A stretch of DNA of 64,000 bases from Streptomyces rimosus subsp. rimosus (GTDB lineage Bacteria; Actinomycetota; Actinomycetes; Streptomycetales; Streptomycetaceae), in the NCBI RefSeq assembly GCF_000720725.1, contig NZ_JOCQ01000011.1:62001-126000 (forward strand), read 5' to 3'. The translations under genes were made by a program, and so were the position numbers. Positions within the stretch are counted from its first letter, which is position 1. The number at the start of each line of letters is the position of its first letter. Below, one piece after another: positions 35,713 to 43,902 of this stretch. The notes beneath the pieces are model-generated. The model did not search any database. It was not told where the DNA came from and worked only from the letters and a program-made list of their open reading frames with translations.

Positions 35713-36405
35713 ATGGACAACAAAGTCATCACCGTTCTCGTCGTCGACGACCAGACCCTGCTCAGGGAGACGCTGTGCGACGTGCTCGCCGCCCAGCCGG
35801 ACATCAAGGTGGTCGGCGGCGTGGCCAACGGGGACGCGGCGGTGCACATGGCCGGCGAGCTGCGCCCCGACGTGATTCTGCTGGACGGGTCGGAGCCGTA
35901 CGGAGTCGTCTCCGGCGTCGAGGCCATGCACCGGGTGTCGCCGCGTTCCCAGTGCATCGTGCTGACCTCGTTCCACCATCCGGCGCTCGTTCAACAGGCG
36001 CTGCAACTGCGCGTGAGCGGATTCCTGACCAAGAATTTACGGCGCGCTGAGGTGCTCGCCGCGATCCGCAGTGTGACCAGTCATCCGGGGCAGATATTCA
36101 TGTCCGTACCAAAGGAAAGCATGGCAGCGCTGCCGCATACCTCCACGGCCCGTCTGTCCGCCCGCGAGCTGCAGATAATGGAGAACGTGGCCCGCGGGCT
36201 GAGCAACAGCCAGATCGCCGCCCGCCTCACCATCACCGAAGCGACCGTGAAACGCCATCTGAGCAATGTTTTCGAAAAACTGGGCGCGGTTTCCCGGATC
36301 GATGCCGTGAACAAGGCGAAATCCATGCTGATTCTCGGATTCTCCCGGAACACCGGACCGTATCCACGGCCGGAGGTGCGCCTCCAGGTACAGGCCGGCA
36401 CCTGA
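35713..36405 (+). CDS. NarL/LuxR-type response regulator with a TTA codon
   Basis: This 230-residue regulator has an N-terminal receiver with acidic pair D12-D13, phospho-acceptor D58 in DVILLDGSE, switch residues in VLTSF and K107. Residues about 165-225 carry the LuxR HTH (LSNSQIAARLTITEATVKRH). No sensor kinase is adjacent. Leucine 109 is encoded by TTA (36037-36039), a codon read by the bldA tRNA and rare in Streptomyces, so translation is probably developmentally controlled. ATG 35713 follows GGAGGGG. A LuxR-family positive regulator, otcG, has been described for the oxytetracycline cluster; position makes this a candidate, but I cannot confirm identity. It is convergent with otrA. Confidence 0.82.
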   Translation: MDNKVITVLVVDDQTLLRETLCDVLAAQPDIKVVGGVANGDAAVHMAGELRPDVILLDGSEPYGVVSGVEAMHRVSPRSQCIVLTSFHHPALVQQALQLRVSGFLTKNLRRAEVLAAIRSVTSHPGQIFMSVPKESMAALPHTSTARLSARELQIMENVARGLSNSQIAARLTITEATVKRHLSNVFEKLGAVSRIDAVNKAKSMLILGFSRNTGPYPRPEVRLQVQAGT

Positions 36406-36410
36406 AACGA

Positions 36411-36455
36411 CCGGACCGCGCCCCGCGGAAATCCTCCGCCCGGGGCGCGGTCCGG
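36411..36455. terminator. 14-bp bidirectional hairpin between response regulator and otrA
   Basis: Arms 36411-36424 and 36442-36455 are perfect 14-mers around a 17-nt loop in the 57-bp gap between convergent genes. It should end both transcripts and mark the left end of the oxy cluster. Confidence 0.8.
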
Positions 36456-36462
36456 TGCCGGT

Positions 36463-38448
36463 TCACACGCGCTTGAGCACGTGCAGGATGTACTCGTCCC
36501 GGTTGAGCGGGTTGGGCCCCTCGGGCCGCGGCCGTACGGGCGGCTGTCCGGCGGCCGGCCGGTAGCCCCGGTGCTCGGCCAGGAACACGCCCTCGCCCTG
36601 GGTCAGTCCGGGAACCCGCTGGTTGAAGTCGTGCACGAGGCTGGTCGGCATTGTGCCCTCCAGCCGGAAGACGTCCCCTTCGGCCGTCGGCACACCGGGA
36701 GTCGCCCCCAGCTCCGCGAGCTTCGCCAGCACCGGGCTGAGCCGGGTGGCGGGCACCTCCAGCTCGAAGGAGCTGACCGGCTCGTGCACCTCGGTCCCGG
36801 CCTGGCGCAGCGCGTCCATCAGAACCAGCGGCGTGGCCTTGCGGAAGTCGTCGGCCGCGCTGACCGGACTGGCGAAGCCGGTACGGGTCAGGGTGACGGC
36901 GCAGTCGGTGACCTGCCAGCCGTACAGACCGTGCCGCAGCGTGGTGTGCACCGTCTCCTCAATGGCCTTGTGGAAAGCCAGCGGGAGCGAGCCCAGTTCC
37001 ACCGCCAGGCGGAACGTGATGCCCGCGCCCGGCTCGGCCGGTCCTACGTGCAGACCCACGGTCGCCCAGAAGTAGTTGTGCGTCCGTGTGTCCAGCTCGA
37101 TCAGCGCCTCGCCCGTCCCCACCGGCTTCTCGATGCAGACCGTACGGGTCGGGTCGAAGCGGACCCGTACGTCGAAGGACTCCGCGAGCGTGCTGCCGAG
37201 GATCTCCTTCTGCACCTCCCCGTAGAGGCGCACCACCGCGCCGGCCGCGTTCTCCTCGTCCTGCCGCAGGTCGATCGAGGGGTCCTGCTCGTCCAGCATG
37301 CGCAGCGCGGCGTGCAGCCGCCCGGCCTCCGCCGGACGCTCCGGCCTGATCACGGTCTCCAGGCTGGGCGGGGCGAAGAAGTTCCGCGGCGGCGGGCCGT
37401 CGAGGTGTCCGGCCCGGTCACCGACCCGTACGTCCTTCAGGCCCCACGCCTGCGCGATGTCCCCGGCGGTCGCCCGGGTCTCGCTGGTGGCCGATCCGTG
37501 TTCGAAGACCCGCAGCGCGGTGATCCGCCCGGCGTGCTCGGTGACCCGGCCGGTGTGGTCGACGCGGTGCAGTGTCACCGCGTCGCGGGTGCCCAGCGTG
37601 CCGGAGACCAGCCGCAGGTACGCGACGGCCTCCCCGCGCGATCCGCGGTCCACCTTGAACACGGTGGCCCGCAGCGGCGTGTCCTGCGCTTCGTGCACGG
37701 ACGGCAGCAACTCCCGGATACCGCGCACCAGGTGGTCCAGGCCCTCGCCGGTCAGCGCGGACCCGAAGAACACCGGGTGCGCCAGACCGCGCGCGGTCTG
37801 CGCGGCCAGTTCCTCCGCGTACTCCTTCTCGGTCAGTACGCGTTCCTCGTCCAGGTAGGCGGTGAGGAAGGCGTCGTCGTGGTCGGCGAGCAGCTCACCG
37901 ACCCGGACGGCGAACTCCGGGTCGGTGTCCGGTCCGAGCGCGGTCGCGCGGGCCCGCGGCGTGCCGGCGTCCGCCACGGCGGACAGTGCCACCGCGGTCG
38001 GGGTGAGCCGGTCGCGGATGTCCCGCAGTACGCCGTCGGGGCGCGCGCCACCCCGGTCGATCTTGTTGACGAAGACCAGCGTGGGGATGTCCAGCCGGCG
38101 CAGGGTCCGCATCAGGATGCGGGTCTGCGGCTGGACGCCCTCGACGGCCGAGACGACCAGGACGGCGCCGTCGAGCACCCCGAGCGCCCGCTCGACCTCG
38201 GAGATGAAGTCGGAGTGCCCCGGGGTGTCGATGAGGTTGACCTTGAGATCGTCCAGGACGAACGTGGCCACGGCGGAGCGGATGGTGATGCCGCGCTGCC
38301 GCTCCAGCTCCATCGAGTCGGTCGTCGTGGTGCCGGCGTCCACGCTGCCGATCTCGTCGATCACTCCGGTGCGGTGCAGCAGGCGCTCGGTGAGACTGGT
38401 CTTGCCGGCGTCAACGTGGGCCAGGATGCCCAGATTCAGCTTGTTCAT
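36463..38448 (-). CDS. otrA: Tetracycline resistance ribosomal protection protein OtrA
   Basis: This EF-G-like GTPase of 661 residues removes tetracycline from the ribosome. The P-loop is AHVDAGKT (10-17), followed by the switch II text NLIDTPGHSDF and the guanine motif VNKIDRGG. EF-G-like domains IV and V follow (VHEPVSSFELEVPATRLSP). Length and order match TetM/OtrA proteins. As the first gene of the cluster it gives self-resistance during production. It follows oxyT in the same direction by 158 bp, and its own candidate promoter overlaps the end of oxyT, so both read-through and independent expression are possible. A strong terminator follows. Confidence 0.95.
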   Translation of the reverse strand: MNKLNLGILAHVDAGKTSLTERLLHRTGVIDEIGSVDAGTTTTDSMELERQRGITIRSAVATFVLDDLKVNLIDTPGHSDFISEVERALGVLDGAVLVVSAVEGVQPQTRILMRTLRRLDIPTLVFVNKIDRGGARPDGVLRDIRDRLTPTAVALSAVADAGTPRARATALGPDTDPEFAVRVGELLADHDDAFLTAYLDEERVLTEKEYAEELAAQTARGLAHPVFFGSALTGEGLDHLVRGIRELLPSVHEAQDTPLRATVFKVDRGSRGEAVAYLRLVSGTLGTRDAVTLHRVDHTGRVTEHAGRITALRVFEHGSATSETRATAGDIAQAWGLKDVRVGDRAGHLDGPPPRNFFAPPSLETVIRPERPAEAGRLHAALRMLDEQDPSIDLRQDEENAAGAVVRLYGEVQKEILGSTLAESFDVRVRFDPTRTVCIEKPVGTGEALIELDTRTHNYFWATVGLHVGPAEPGAGITFRLAVELGSLPLAFHKAIEETVHTTLRHGLYGWQVTDCAVTLTRTGFASPVSAADDFRKATPLVLMDALRQAGTEVHEPVSSFELEVPATRLSPVLAKLAELGATPGVPTAEGDVFRLEGTMPTSLVHDFNQRVPGLTQGEGVFLAEHRGYRPAAGQPPVRPRPEGPNPLNRDEYILHVLKRV

Positions 38449-38580
38449 GGAGGGGGTTCGGATTCCTCTGCGTCGTGATGCGGACCTTTCCTGCCGGATT
38501 CGTGGTCGCCTGCCGCATCGTTCCGCCCTCTCTGACGTCGCTCGGATCCGCCCGACGGGGACACCCCCACAGGCATGATC

Positions 38581-38610
38581 ACGGTAGCAAGGGCCGTCGC
38601 GGAGGGTCAG
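38581..38610 (-). promoter_or_regulatory. Candidate otrA promoter overlapping the end of oxyT
   Basis: On the minus strand CTGACC (38610-38605) and TACCGT (38586-38581) are 18 bp apart, matching loose -35 and -10 boxes. The -35 overlaps the oxyT stop codon. This would let resistance be expressed independently of oxyT. Box assignment is inference. Confidence 0.45.
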
Positions 38611-39641
38611 GGCTTGACGGCGACTATCAGCCAGTCGCCGAGGAGGTTGTCGATCCGCTCCGCCTGCCGTACCCGGAAGCCGGCCTCCTCGATCTCCGCG
38701 CGGTACTCGTCGACGCTGCTGGACGAGCTGTCGCCGCGGATCAGACCGTGGTTGAGCCGTTGCAGCACGTCGTGCACCGTCGTGGTGGCCGGATCCGTCA
38801 TCAGGTCGTAGACCACCAGCGCCCCGCCGGAGGGCAGCGCCTCGCGGATGCGCGCGAGGAGCTTGCGCCGCTGCGGTACGGGCCAGTCGGGCAGGACGTG
38901 CCCGGTCACCACGGCGTCCGCGGACGGCAGCGGATCGGTCAGGAAGTCGCCGCCGTGGAAGCGGACACGGCCTTCCAGACCGCGCTCACGGATCAGCTCG
39001 TCGGCCAGCGGCGCCAGCCCGGGCAGGTCGAACACGGCGCCTTGCAGGTGCGGATGGGCCAGCGCCACCCGCGTCGCCAGGTTGCCCCGGGCGCCGCCGA
39101 TGTCGACGAAGGACTTGTACCCGCTCCAGTCGACGCGGCGCGCCAGCTCCTCGGCCGTGAAGGAACTGAAGGTGTCGAAGTGCGCCATGACCTGACGGGC
39201 GCGGTCCGGGTCCTCGTAGTGCTTGGGGTACGCCTCGGGCCCGTGCGCCTCGGCGCCGGAGCCCGCCTCGCCCTCCTGGAGCGCCGTCGTCAGCCCGGCC
39301 CATACGTGGTAGTGCTTGCGGGCGTGCTGGAGGACGGTGCCGCCCAGGAATTCGGAGGCGCCGGAGACCAGGAACGCCTGTGCCGCGGGGGAGTTGCGGT
39401 AGCGGTCGCCGTCCGCCTCCAGCAACTCCAGCGCGACGAGCGCGTCGAGGAATTCCTTGGCCAGCGGGTGGACGATCCGCAGCTTGTCCTTCACCTCCCC
39501 GACGGTCGCGGGTCCATCGGCGAGCAGGTCGAACAGGCCCAGCTCCACGGCGCTGTGCAGGGCCTTCGCCTGGTGGTACGCGGTGGTCAGGTGCAGCAGC
39601 GACCGGGCCTGGGCCACGGGTGCGAGCGGTGCGGTGGTCAT
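38607..39641 (-). CDS. oxyT: Aminotetracycline N,N-dimethyltransferase OxyT
   Basis: This SAM-dependent methyltransferase of 344 residues is the OxyT equivalent, which methylates the C-4 amine of the tetracycline skeleton twice. An N-terminal dimerisation/winged-helix part (TVGEVKDKLRIVHPLAKEFL) precedes the SAM site FVDIGGARGNLATRVALAHP and the C-terminal catalytic fold with VVTGHVLPDW. It resembles O-methyltransferase family 2 proteins. It begins 54 bp after oxyS in the same direction, so oxyS-oxyT form an operon, perhaps extending into otrA. The assignment rests on order between otrA and oxyS and on fold. Confidence 0.88.
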   Translation of the reverse strand: MTTAPLAPVAQARSLLHLTTAYHQAKALHSAVELGLFDLLADGPATVGEVKDKLRIVHPLAKEFLDALVALELLEADGDRYRNSPAAQAFLVSGASEFLGGTVLQHARKHYHVWAGLTTALQEGEAGSGAEAHGPEAYPKHYEDPDRARQVMAHFDTFSSFTAEELARRVDWSGYKSFVDIGGARGNLATRVALAHPHLQGAVFDLPGLAPLADELIRERGLEGRVRFHGGDFLTDPLPSADAVVTGHVLPDWPVPQRRKLLARIREALPSGGALVVYDLMTDPATTTVHDVLQRLNHGLIRGDSSSSSVDEYRAEIEEAGFRVRQAERIDNLLGDWLIVAVKP

Positions 39642-39695
39642 GGGTCTCCTTGGCCGGTAAGGGGGCGGGGGCGGAAAGCCGCGGGCAGGGTGTTC

Positions 39696-41207
39696 TCACA
39701 CGGCGGGCGGCCCGAACCAGGTGCGCAGGGCGTCGGTGAGCCCGTCCGCACCCGGCTCCGGGGCCGCGGTCCAGCAGATGTAGCCGTCGGGCCGTACGAG
39801 CAGCGCGGCCAGCCCTTCGACCGCGGAGCCCGGCTCCGCGACGCCCTCGGCCGCGACCAGGTCCACCCGGTCCTTCCACGCCGCCACCTCGTCGGCGAGC
39901 GGCTGGTCGGAGCCGAGGGTCAGCAGGACGCCGCGCGCCGTGTGGAAGTACGTGCTCAGCCGGCGCGTACCGTCCTCCGTGACGAGCGGCAGGTCCGGCA
40001 CGCGGCGCCCCAGCAGCGGGTGTTCGCCCGGCATGGGGTAGCGCACGTCCAGCGCCGAGATGAGGCCCGCCAGGTAGCGGTTGGTCTCCGGGACGTGCAG
40101 CAGCTCGATCATCAGCTCCCGCAGCCCTTCGAAGCGCGGGTCCGGGTCGATCAGCACCGCCTGCGCGCGGGTGTTGCGCAGCACGCCCGCGGCGATCGGG
40201 CGGCGCTCGGCCTCGTAGGTGTCCAGCAGCTCCGGCGGAGCCGTGCCCGCGATCGTCGCGCCCAGCTTCCAGCCGAGGTTCACCGCGTCCTGGAAGCCCA
40301 GGTTGAGGCCCTGGCCGCCGGCGGGCAGGTGGATGTGGCAGGCGTCGCCGGCCAGCAGGACCCGGCCGTCGCGGTACCGCTCGGCCTGGCGCGAGGTGTC
40401 GGTGAGCCGGGAGAGCCAGCGCACGTCGTGCATCCCGAAGTCGCTGCCGGCCACCTCGGTGAGCGCGGCCCGCACGTCCTCCTCGGTGACCGGCGCCCGG
40501 CGGTCGGCGTAGGGCCGGTCGAAGAAGGCGACGGTGGCCCGGTAGATGTCCGGTTCCAGCGGGAAGGCGGCGAACCAGGCACGCAGGTCGTGCCGCATGA
40601 CGCCGTAGGGCCGCATCGGGCCCATGCCCTCCCCGTGCGGCAGCTCCTCGCGGAACCGCGCGTCCGCGATCACCGCGAACATGTGCGGGTCCTGCCCGGG
40701 GAAGTCGATGCCGAGCAGCTTGCGTACGGTGCTGCCGCCGCCGTCGCAGCCCACCAGGTAGGAGCACTCGATCTCGTACGGCCCCTCGGGCCCGCTGACG
40801 GAGACGGTCACCCCGTCGGCGTCCTGCGTCAGCGATGTCAGCGCGTGCCCGCGGCGCAGCTCGGCGCCCAGTTCCAGGGCCCGCCCGGTCAGCAGTTCCT
40901 CGGTGCGCACCTGGGGGACGAACAGCGCGTACGGGTGCCGCGTGTCGAACGACGAGAAGTCGAGCGGGACCCCGAGGCTGGCGAAGTTCCCGCCGCGCAG
41001 CTTCGGCGCGTCGGCCTGGAATTCCTCGCCCAGGCCGCGCATGTCCAGCAGCTCGACGGTGCGCGCGTGCACACCGAGGGCCTTGGAGAAGTCGACCGGC
41101 TCCGCCAGACGTTCCAGCACCAGGGTCCTGGCACCGGCCAGGCGGAGTTCGCAGGCGAGCATCAGGCCGGTCGGCCCGGCGCCGGCGATCACCACGTCGT
41201 ACCGCAT
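39696..41207 (-). CDS. oxyS: Anhydrotetracycline monooxygenase OxyS
   Basis: This flavin hydroxylase of 503 residues adds the C-6 (and, in the oxytetracycline pathway, C-5) hydroxyl late in the route. The FAD motif is VVIAGAGPTGLMLACELRLA at the N-terminus, a DG motif follows (YLVGCDGGGSTVRKLLG), and the GD motif is VLLAGDACHIHLPAGGQGLN. A thioredoxin-like C-terminal domain ends in FGPPAV. ATG 41207 follows GAGGAG by five bases. It is divergent from oxyR across a 151-bp region with SARP-type repeats on both strands. Confidence 0.92.
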   Translation of the reverse strand: MRYDVVIAGAGPTGLMLACELRLAGARTLVLERLAEPVDFSKALGVHARTVELLDMRGLGEEFQADAPKLRGGNFASLGVPLDFSSFDTRHPYALFVPQVRTEELLTGRALELGAELRRGHALTSLTQDADGVTVSVSGPEGPYEIECSYLVGCDGGGSTVRKLLGIDFPGQDPHMFAVIADARFREELPHGEGMGPMRPYGVMRHDLRAWFAAFPLEPDIYRATVAFFDRPYADRRAPVTEEDVRAALTEVAGSDFGMHDVRWLSRLTDTSRQAERYRDGRVLLAGDACHIHLPAGGQGLNLGFQDAVNLGWKLGATIAGTAPPELLDTYEAERRPIAAGVLRNTRAQAVLIDPDPRFEGLRELMIELLHVPETNRYLAGLISALDVRYPMPGEHPLLGRRVPDLPLVTEDGTRRLSTYFHTARGVLLTLGSDQPLADEVAAWKDRVDLVAAEGVAEPGSAVEGLAALLVRPDGYICWTAAPEPGADGLTDALRTWFGPPAV

Positions 41208-41241
41208 ACACGCTCCTCGGATCAGTGGGTTGCCGCCGAGC

Positions 41242-41263
41242 ATGCTGACCGCGCGCATTCAAG
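41242..41263 (-). promoter_or_regulatory. SARP-type box and -10 for oxyS
   Basis: On the minus strand the heptamer TTGAATG (41262-41256) stands 8 bp before the -10-like CAGCAT (41247-41242). Weaker 11-bp repeats precede it (CCGGATTCCGG, CTGGACGGCGC). The arrangement matches the other oxy promoters in this window. Confidence 0.55.
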
Positions 41264-41293
41264 GCGCCGTCCAGCCGGAATCCGGAGCGGGTG

Positions 41294-41327
41294 GCTCGAA
41301 GTGTGCTCGAAGCAGGCTTCGTAGCGT
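41294..41327 (+). promoter_or_regulatory. SARP-type tandem repeats and -10 for oxyR-oxyQ-oxyP
   Basis: GCTCGAAGTGT and GCTCGAAGCAG are adjacent 11-mers (41294-41304, 41305-41315). The second heptamer TCGAAGC ends 8 bp before TAGCGT (41322-41327). This is the canonical spacing for SARP activators. Confidence 0.7.
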
Positions 41328-41358
41328 GTCCGCGACCCTACGGAACCGAGGACGCTCT

Positions 41359-41787
41359 ATGCCGTTCACCCAGAAGGAAATCACCTACCTGCGCGCGCAG
41401 GGCTACGGCCGGCTGGCGACGGTCGGCGCCCGCGGAGAACCCCACAACGTGCCCGTCTCCTTCGAGATCGACGAGGAGCACGGCACCATCGAGATCACCG
41501 GCCGGGACATGGGCCGCAGCCGCAAGTTCCGCAACGTGGCGAAGAACGACCGGGTCGCCTTCGTCGTGGACGACGTGCCGTGCCGCGACCCCGAAGTGGT
41601 CCGGGCCGTGGTCATCCACGGCACGGCCCAGGCGCTGCCCACCGGCGGCCGGGAACGCCGGCCGCACTGCGCCGACGAGATGATCCGCATCCACCCCCGG
41701 CGCATCGTCACCTGGGGCATCGAAGGGGACCTGTCCACCGGGGTCCACGCACGCAATGTCACGGCCGAGGACGGAGGACGGCGATGA
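41359..41787 (+). CDS. oxyR: OxyR, PPOX-class flavin/deazaflavin reductase
   Basis: This 142-residue split-barrel protein belongs to the pyridoxamine-phosphate-oxidase-like superfamily (GYGRLATVGARGEPHNVPVS, then GRDMGRSRKFRNVAKNDRVAF). In the pathway it is the F420-dependent enzyme that reduces the C5a-C11a double bond in the last step, first annotated as a PNPOx. ATG 41359 follows GAGGAC. Its stop overlaps the oxyQ start as ATGA, so translation is coupled. Transcription probably starts from the SARP-controlled promoter at 41294-41327. Confidence 0.88.
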   Translation: MPFTQKEITYLRAQGYGRLATVGARGEPHNVPVSFEIDEEHGTIEITGRDMGRSRKFRNVAKNDRVAFVVDDVPCRDPEVVRAVVIHGTAQALPTGGRERRPHCADEMIRIHPRRIVTWGIEGDLSTGVHARNVTAEDGGRR

Positions 41788-42863
41788 GGGAACTGCCCGA
41801 ATTCCCGTGGGACGTGCTCCTGCCGTACAAGAAGCGGGCCGCGGCCCACCCCGACGGGCTGGTCAACCTGGCCCTGGGCGAACCGGTCGACGCCACGCCC
41901 GACGTGGTGCGCGACGCCCTCGCGGCAGCGGCCGACGCGCCGGGCTACCCGCCCACGGAAGGGACGCCCGCGCTCCGCGAAGCGGCCGCCGCCTGGCTGC
42001 ACCGCCGCCTGGGCGTGACGGTGGACCCTTCGGCCGTACTGCCCGCGGTCGGCACCAAGGAGCTGATCGCCTGGCTCCCGTCGATGCTGGGCACCGGCCC
42101 GGGCGACACGGTGGCCTTTCCCCGGCTGGCGTTCCCCACCTTCGACGTCAGCGCGCGCCTGGCCGGAGCAGCGGGCCGGCCGGTGGACTCGCCGCTGGAG
42201 CTCGGACGCGAGCCGGCGAAGGTGGTCTGGCTCAACTCGCCGTCCAACCCGGAGGGCCGGGTGCTGTCCGTACCGGAGCTGCGCGAGATCGTGGCCTGGG
42301 CGCGGGACCGCGGCGCCGTCCTCGTCAACGACGAGTGCTACATCGAGTACGGGTGGGACCGGCGGCCGGTGTCGCTGCTCGACCCGGCGGTGTGCGGCGA
42401 CAGCCACGAAGGGCTGCTGGCGGTGCACTCGCTGTCCAAGCGGTCCAACCTCGCGGGCTACCGCGCGGGCATCTGCTCCGGCGACCCGGCCCTGATCGGC
42501 CGCCTGCTCCAGATACGCAAGCACGCCGGGCACGCCGTCCCGGCCCCCGTGCAGGCGGCCATGGTGGCCGCGCTGGAGGACGACGCCCACGTGGAACGGC
42601 AGCGGGACCGGTACGCGTACCGGCGGCGCGTCCTGCGCACGGCCCTGGAGGGAGCCGGATTCCGCGTCGAGCACTCCGAGGGCGGTCTGTTCCTGTGGGC
42701 CACCCGGGGCGAGCCGTGCTGGCCCGCCGTACAGAAGCTGGCCGATCTTGGCATCCTCGTCGCCCCCGGGGCCTTCTACGGCGAGGCCGGTGAGCAGTAC
42801 GTACGGATCGCGTTCACGGCGACCGACGAACGCATCGCCGCGGCCGCCGCCCGGCTGACATGA
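41784..42863 (+). CDS. oxyQ: Aminotransferase OxyQ
   Basis: This PLP enzyme of 359 residues aminates C-4 of 4-keto-anhydrotetracycline. The fold-type I landmarks are present: VNDECYIEYGW with the cofactor Asp, and the Schiff-base Lys in VHSLSKRSNLAGYRAG (K219). The start ATG 41784 overlaps the oxyR stop and follows GGAGGACGG. The end overlaps oxyP as ATGA. Co-location with oxyT, which dimethylates the product amine, supports the assignment. Confidence 0.93.
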   Translation: MRELPEFPWDVLLPYKKRAAAHPDGLVNLALGEPVDATPDVVRDALAAAADAPGYPPTEGTPALREAAAAWLHRRLGVTVDPSAVLPAVGTKELIAWLPSMLGTGPGDTVAFPRLAFPTFDVSARLAGAAGRPVDSPLELGREPAKVVWLNSPSNPEGRVLSVPELREIVAWARDRGAVLVNDECYIEYGWDRRPVSLLDPAVCGDSHEGLLAVHSLSKRSNLAGYRAGICSGDPALIGRLLQIRKHAGHAVPAPVQAAMVAALEDDAHVERQRDRYAYRRRVLRTALEGAGFRVEHSEGGLFLWATRGEPCWPAVQKLADLGILVAPGAFYGEAGEQYVRIAFTATDERIAAAAARLT

Positions 42864-43870
42864 CGGCGGACACGCGGGCTGTCGTGCGGGGGCCCCGGCC
42901 GGTGGCACTGCTGCTGCCCGGCCAGGGCTCCCAGTACCGGCGGATGGCGGCGGGGCTGTACGCGGCCGAGCCGGTCTTCGCCGAGGCGGTCGACGAGGTG
43001 CTGGGCGCGATGGGAGCCGAGGGCGCCCGGATGCACGCCGACTGGCTGGCCGAGCGGCCGGACCTGCCGGTGGACCACGTACTGCGGGCCCAGCCGCTGC
43101 TGTTCGCCGTGGACTTCGCGCTCGGCCGGCTGGTGACGAGCTGGGGCATCCGCCCGGTGGCGCTGCTGGGCCACAGCATCGGCGAGATGGCGGCCGCCAC
43201 GCTCGCCGGGGTGTTCTCGGTGCGCGACGCCGCCCGGGTGGTGCTCGACCGCGTGACACGGCTGACGGCGGCGCCCCCGGGCGGCATGCTCGCGGTGGCG
43301 GAATCCGCCGCCTCCCTGGAACCCTTCCTGAGCGGCGGCGTGGTGGTCGGCGCCGTCAACGCGCCGCGGCAGACCGTGCTCGGCGGGCCGGAGGACGCGC
43401 TGCGCGCCGTGGGGGAGACCCTGCGGGCCCGCGGCATCACCGCCCAGCGGGTACCGGCGCTCAGCCCGTTCCACAGCCCGGCCATCGCCCCGCACGCCAG
43501 GGGCGCCGAGGCGGTCCTCGCGGCGGTGGAACGCCGGCCGCCGCGGACCGTGGTGCACTCCTGCTATACGGCGGCACCGCTGACGGCACGCCAGGTCGCC
43601 GACCCCGCGTACTGGGCCGCGCACCCGGTGGACCAGGTGCGCTTCTGGCCCGCTCTGGACGGGCTGCTGTCGCCCGGCGGGCTGGTGGTGGTCGAGGCGG
43701 GCCCCGGCCGTACGCTGTCGAGCCTCGCCCTGCGGCACCCTTCCGTACGCCGTGGGGACTGCAAGGTCGTACCGCTGTCACCGAAACGGGCGGGCAGCCC
43801 CGACGACGATCGGGCGGCGCTGGCGGAGGCGGTGCATGCCTTGCGGGCCGAGGGGTATCGCATTCCCTGA
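42860..43870 (+). CDS. oxyP: Malonyl-CoA acyltransferase OxyP
   Basis: This acyltransferase of 336 residues has the MCAT fold: LLPGQGSQYRRMAAGLY at the start, the nucleophile S106 in LLGHSIGEM, and HSPAI with the catalytic His region later. In the oxytetracycline pathway OxyP is an accessory acyltransferase, proposed to load the carrier protein or edit acetate starters. The start overlaps the oxyQ stop by four bases. It is the last gene of the oxyR-Q-P operon and is convergent with the pentapeptide-repeat gene 33 bp away. Confidence 0.9.
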   Translation: MTADTRAVVRGPRPVALLLPGQGSQYRRMAAGLYAAEPVFAEAVDEVLGAMGAEGARMHADWLAERPDLPVDHVLRAQPLLFAVDFALGRLVTSWGIRPVALLGHSIGEMAAATLAGVFSVRDAARVVLDRVTRLTAAPPGGMLAVAESAASLEPFLSGGVVVGAVNAPRQTVLGGPEDALRAVGETLRARGITAQRVPALSPFHSPAIAPHARGAEAVLAAVERRPPRTVVHSCYTAAPLTARQVADPAYWAAHPVDQVRFWPALDGLLSPGGLVVVEAGPGRTLSSLALRHPSVRRGDCKVVPLSPKRAGSPDDDRAALAEAVHALRAEGYRIP

Positions 43871-43902
43871 TGCGTGCGGTATGACGATCAGGTACTGGTC
43901 GG

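Noticed and set aside
38475..41324. 949-codon plus-strand frame opposite oxyT and oxyS
   Set aside because: Antisense shadow of two motif-complete enzymes; no coding evidence of its own.
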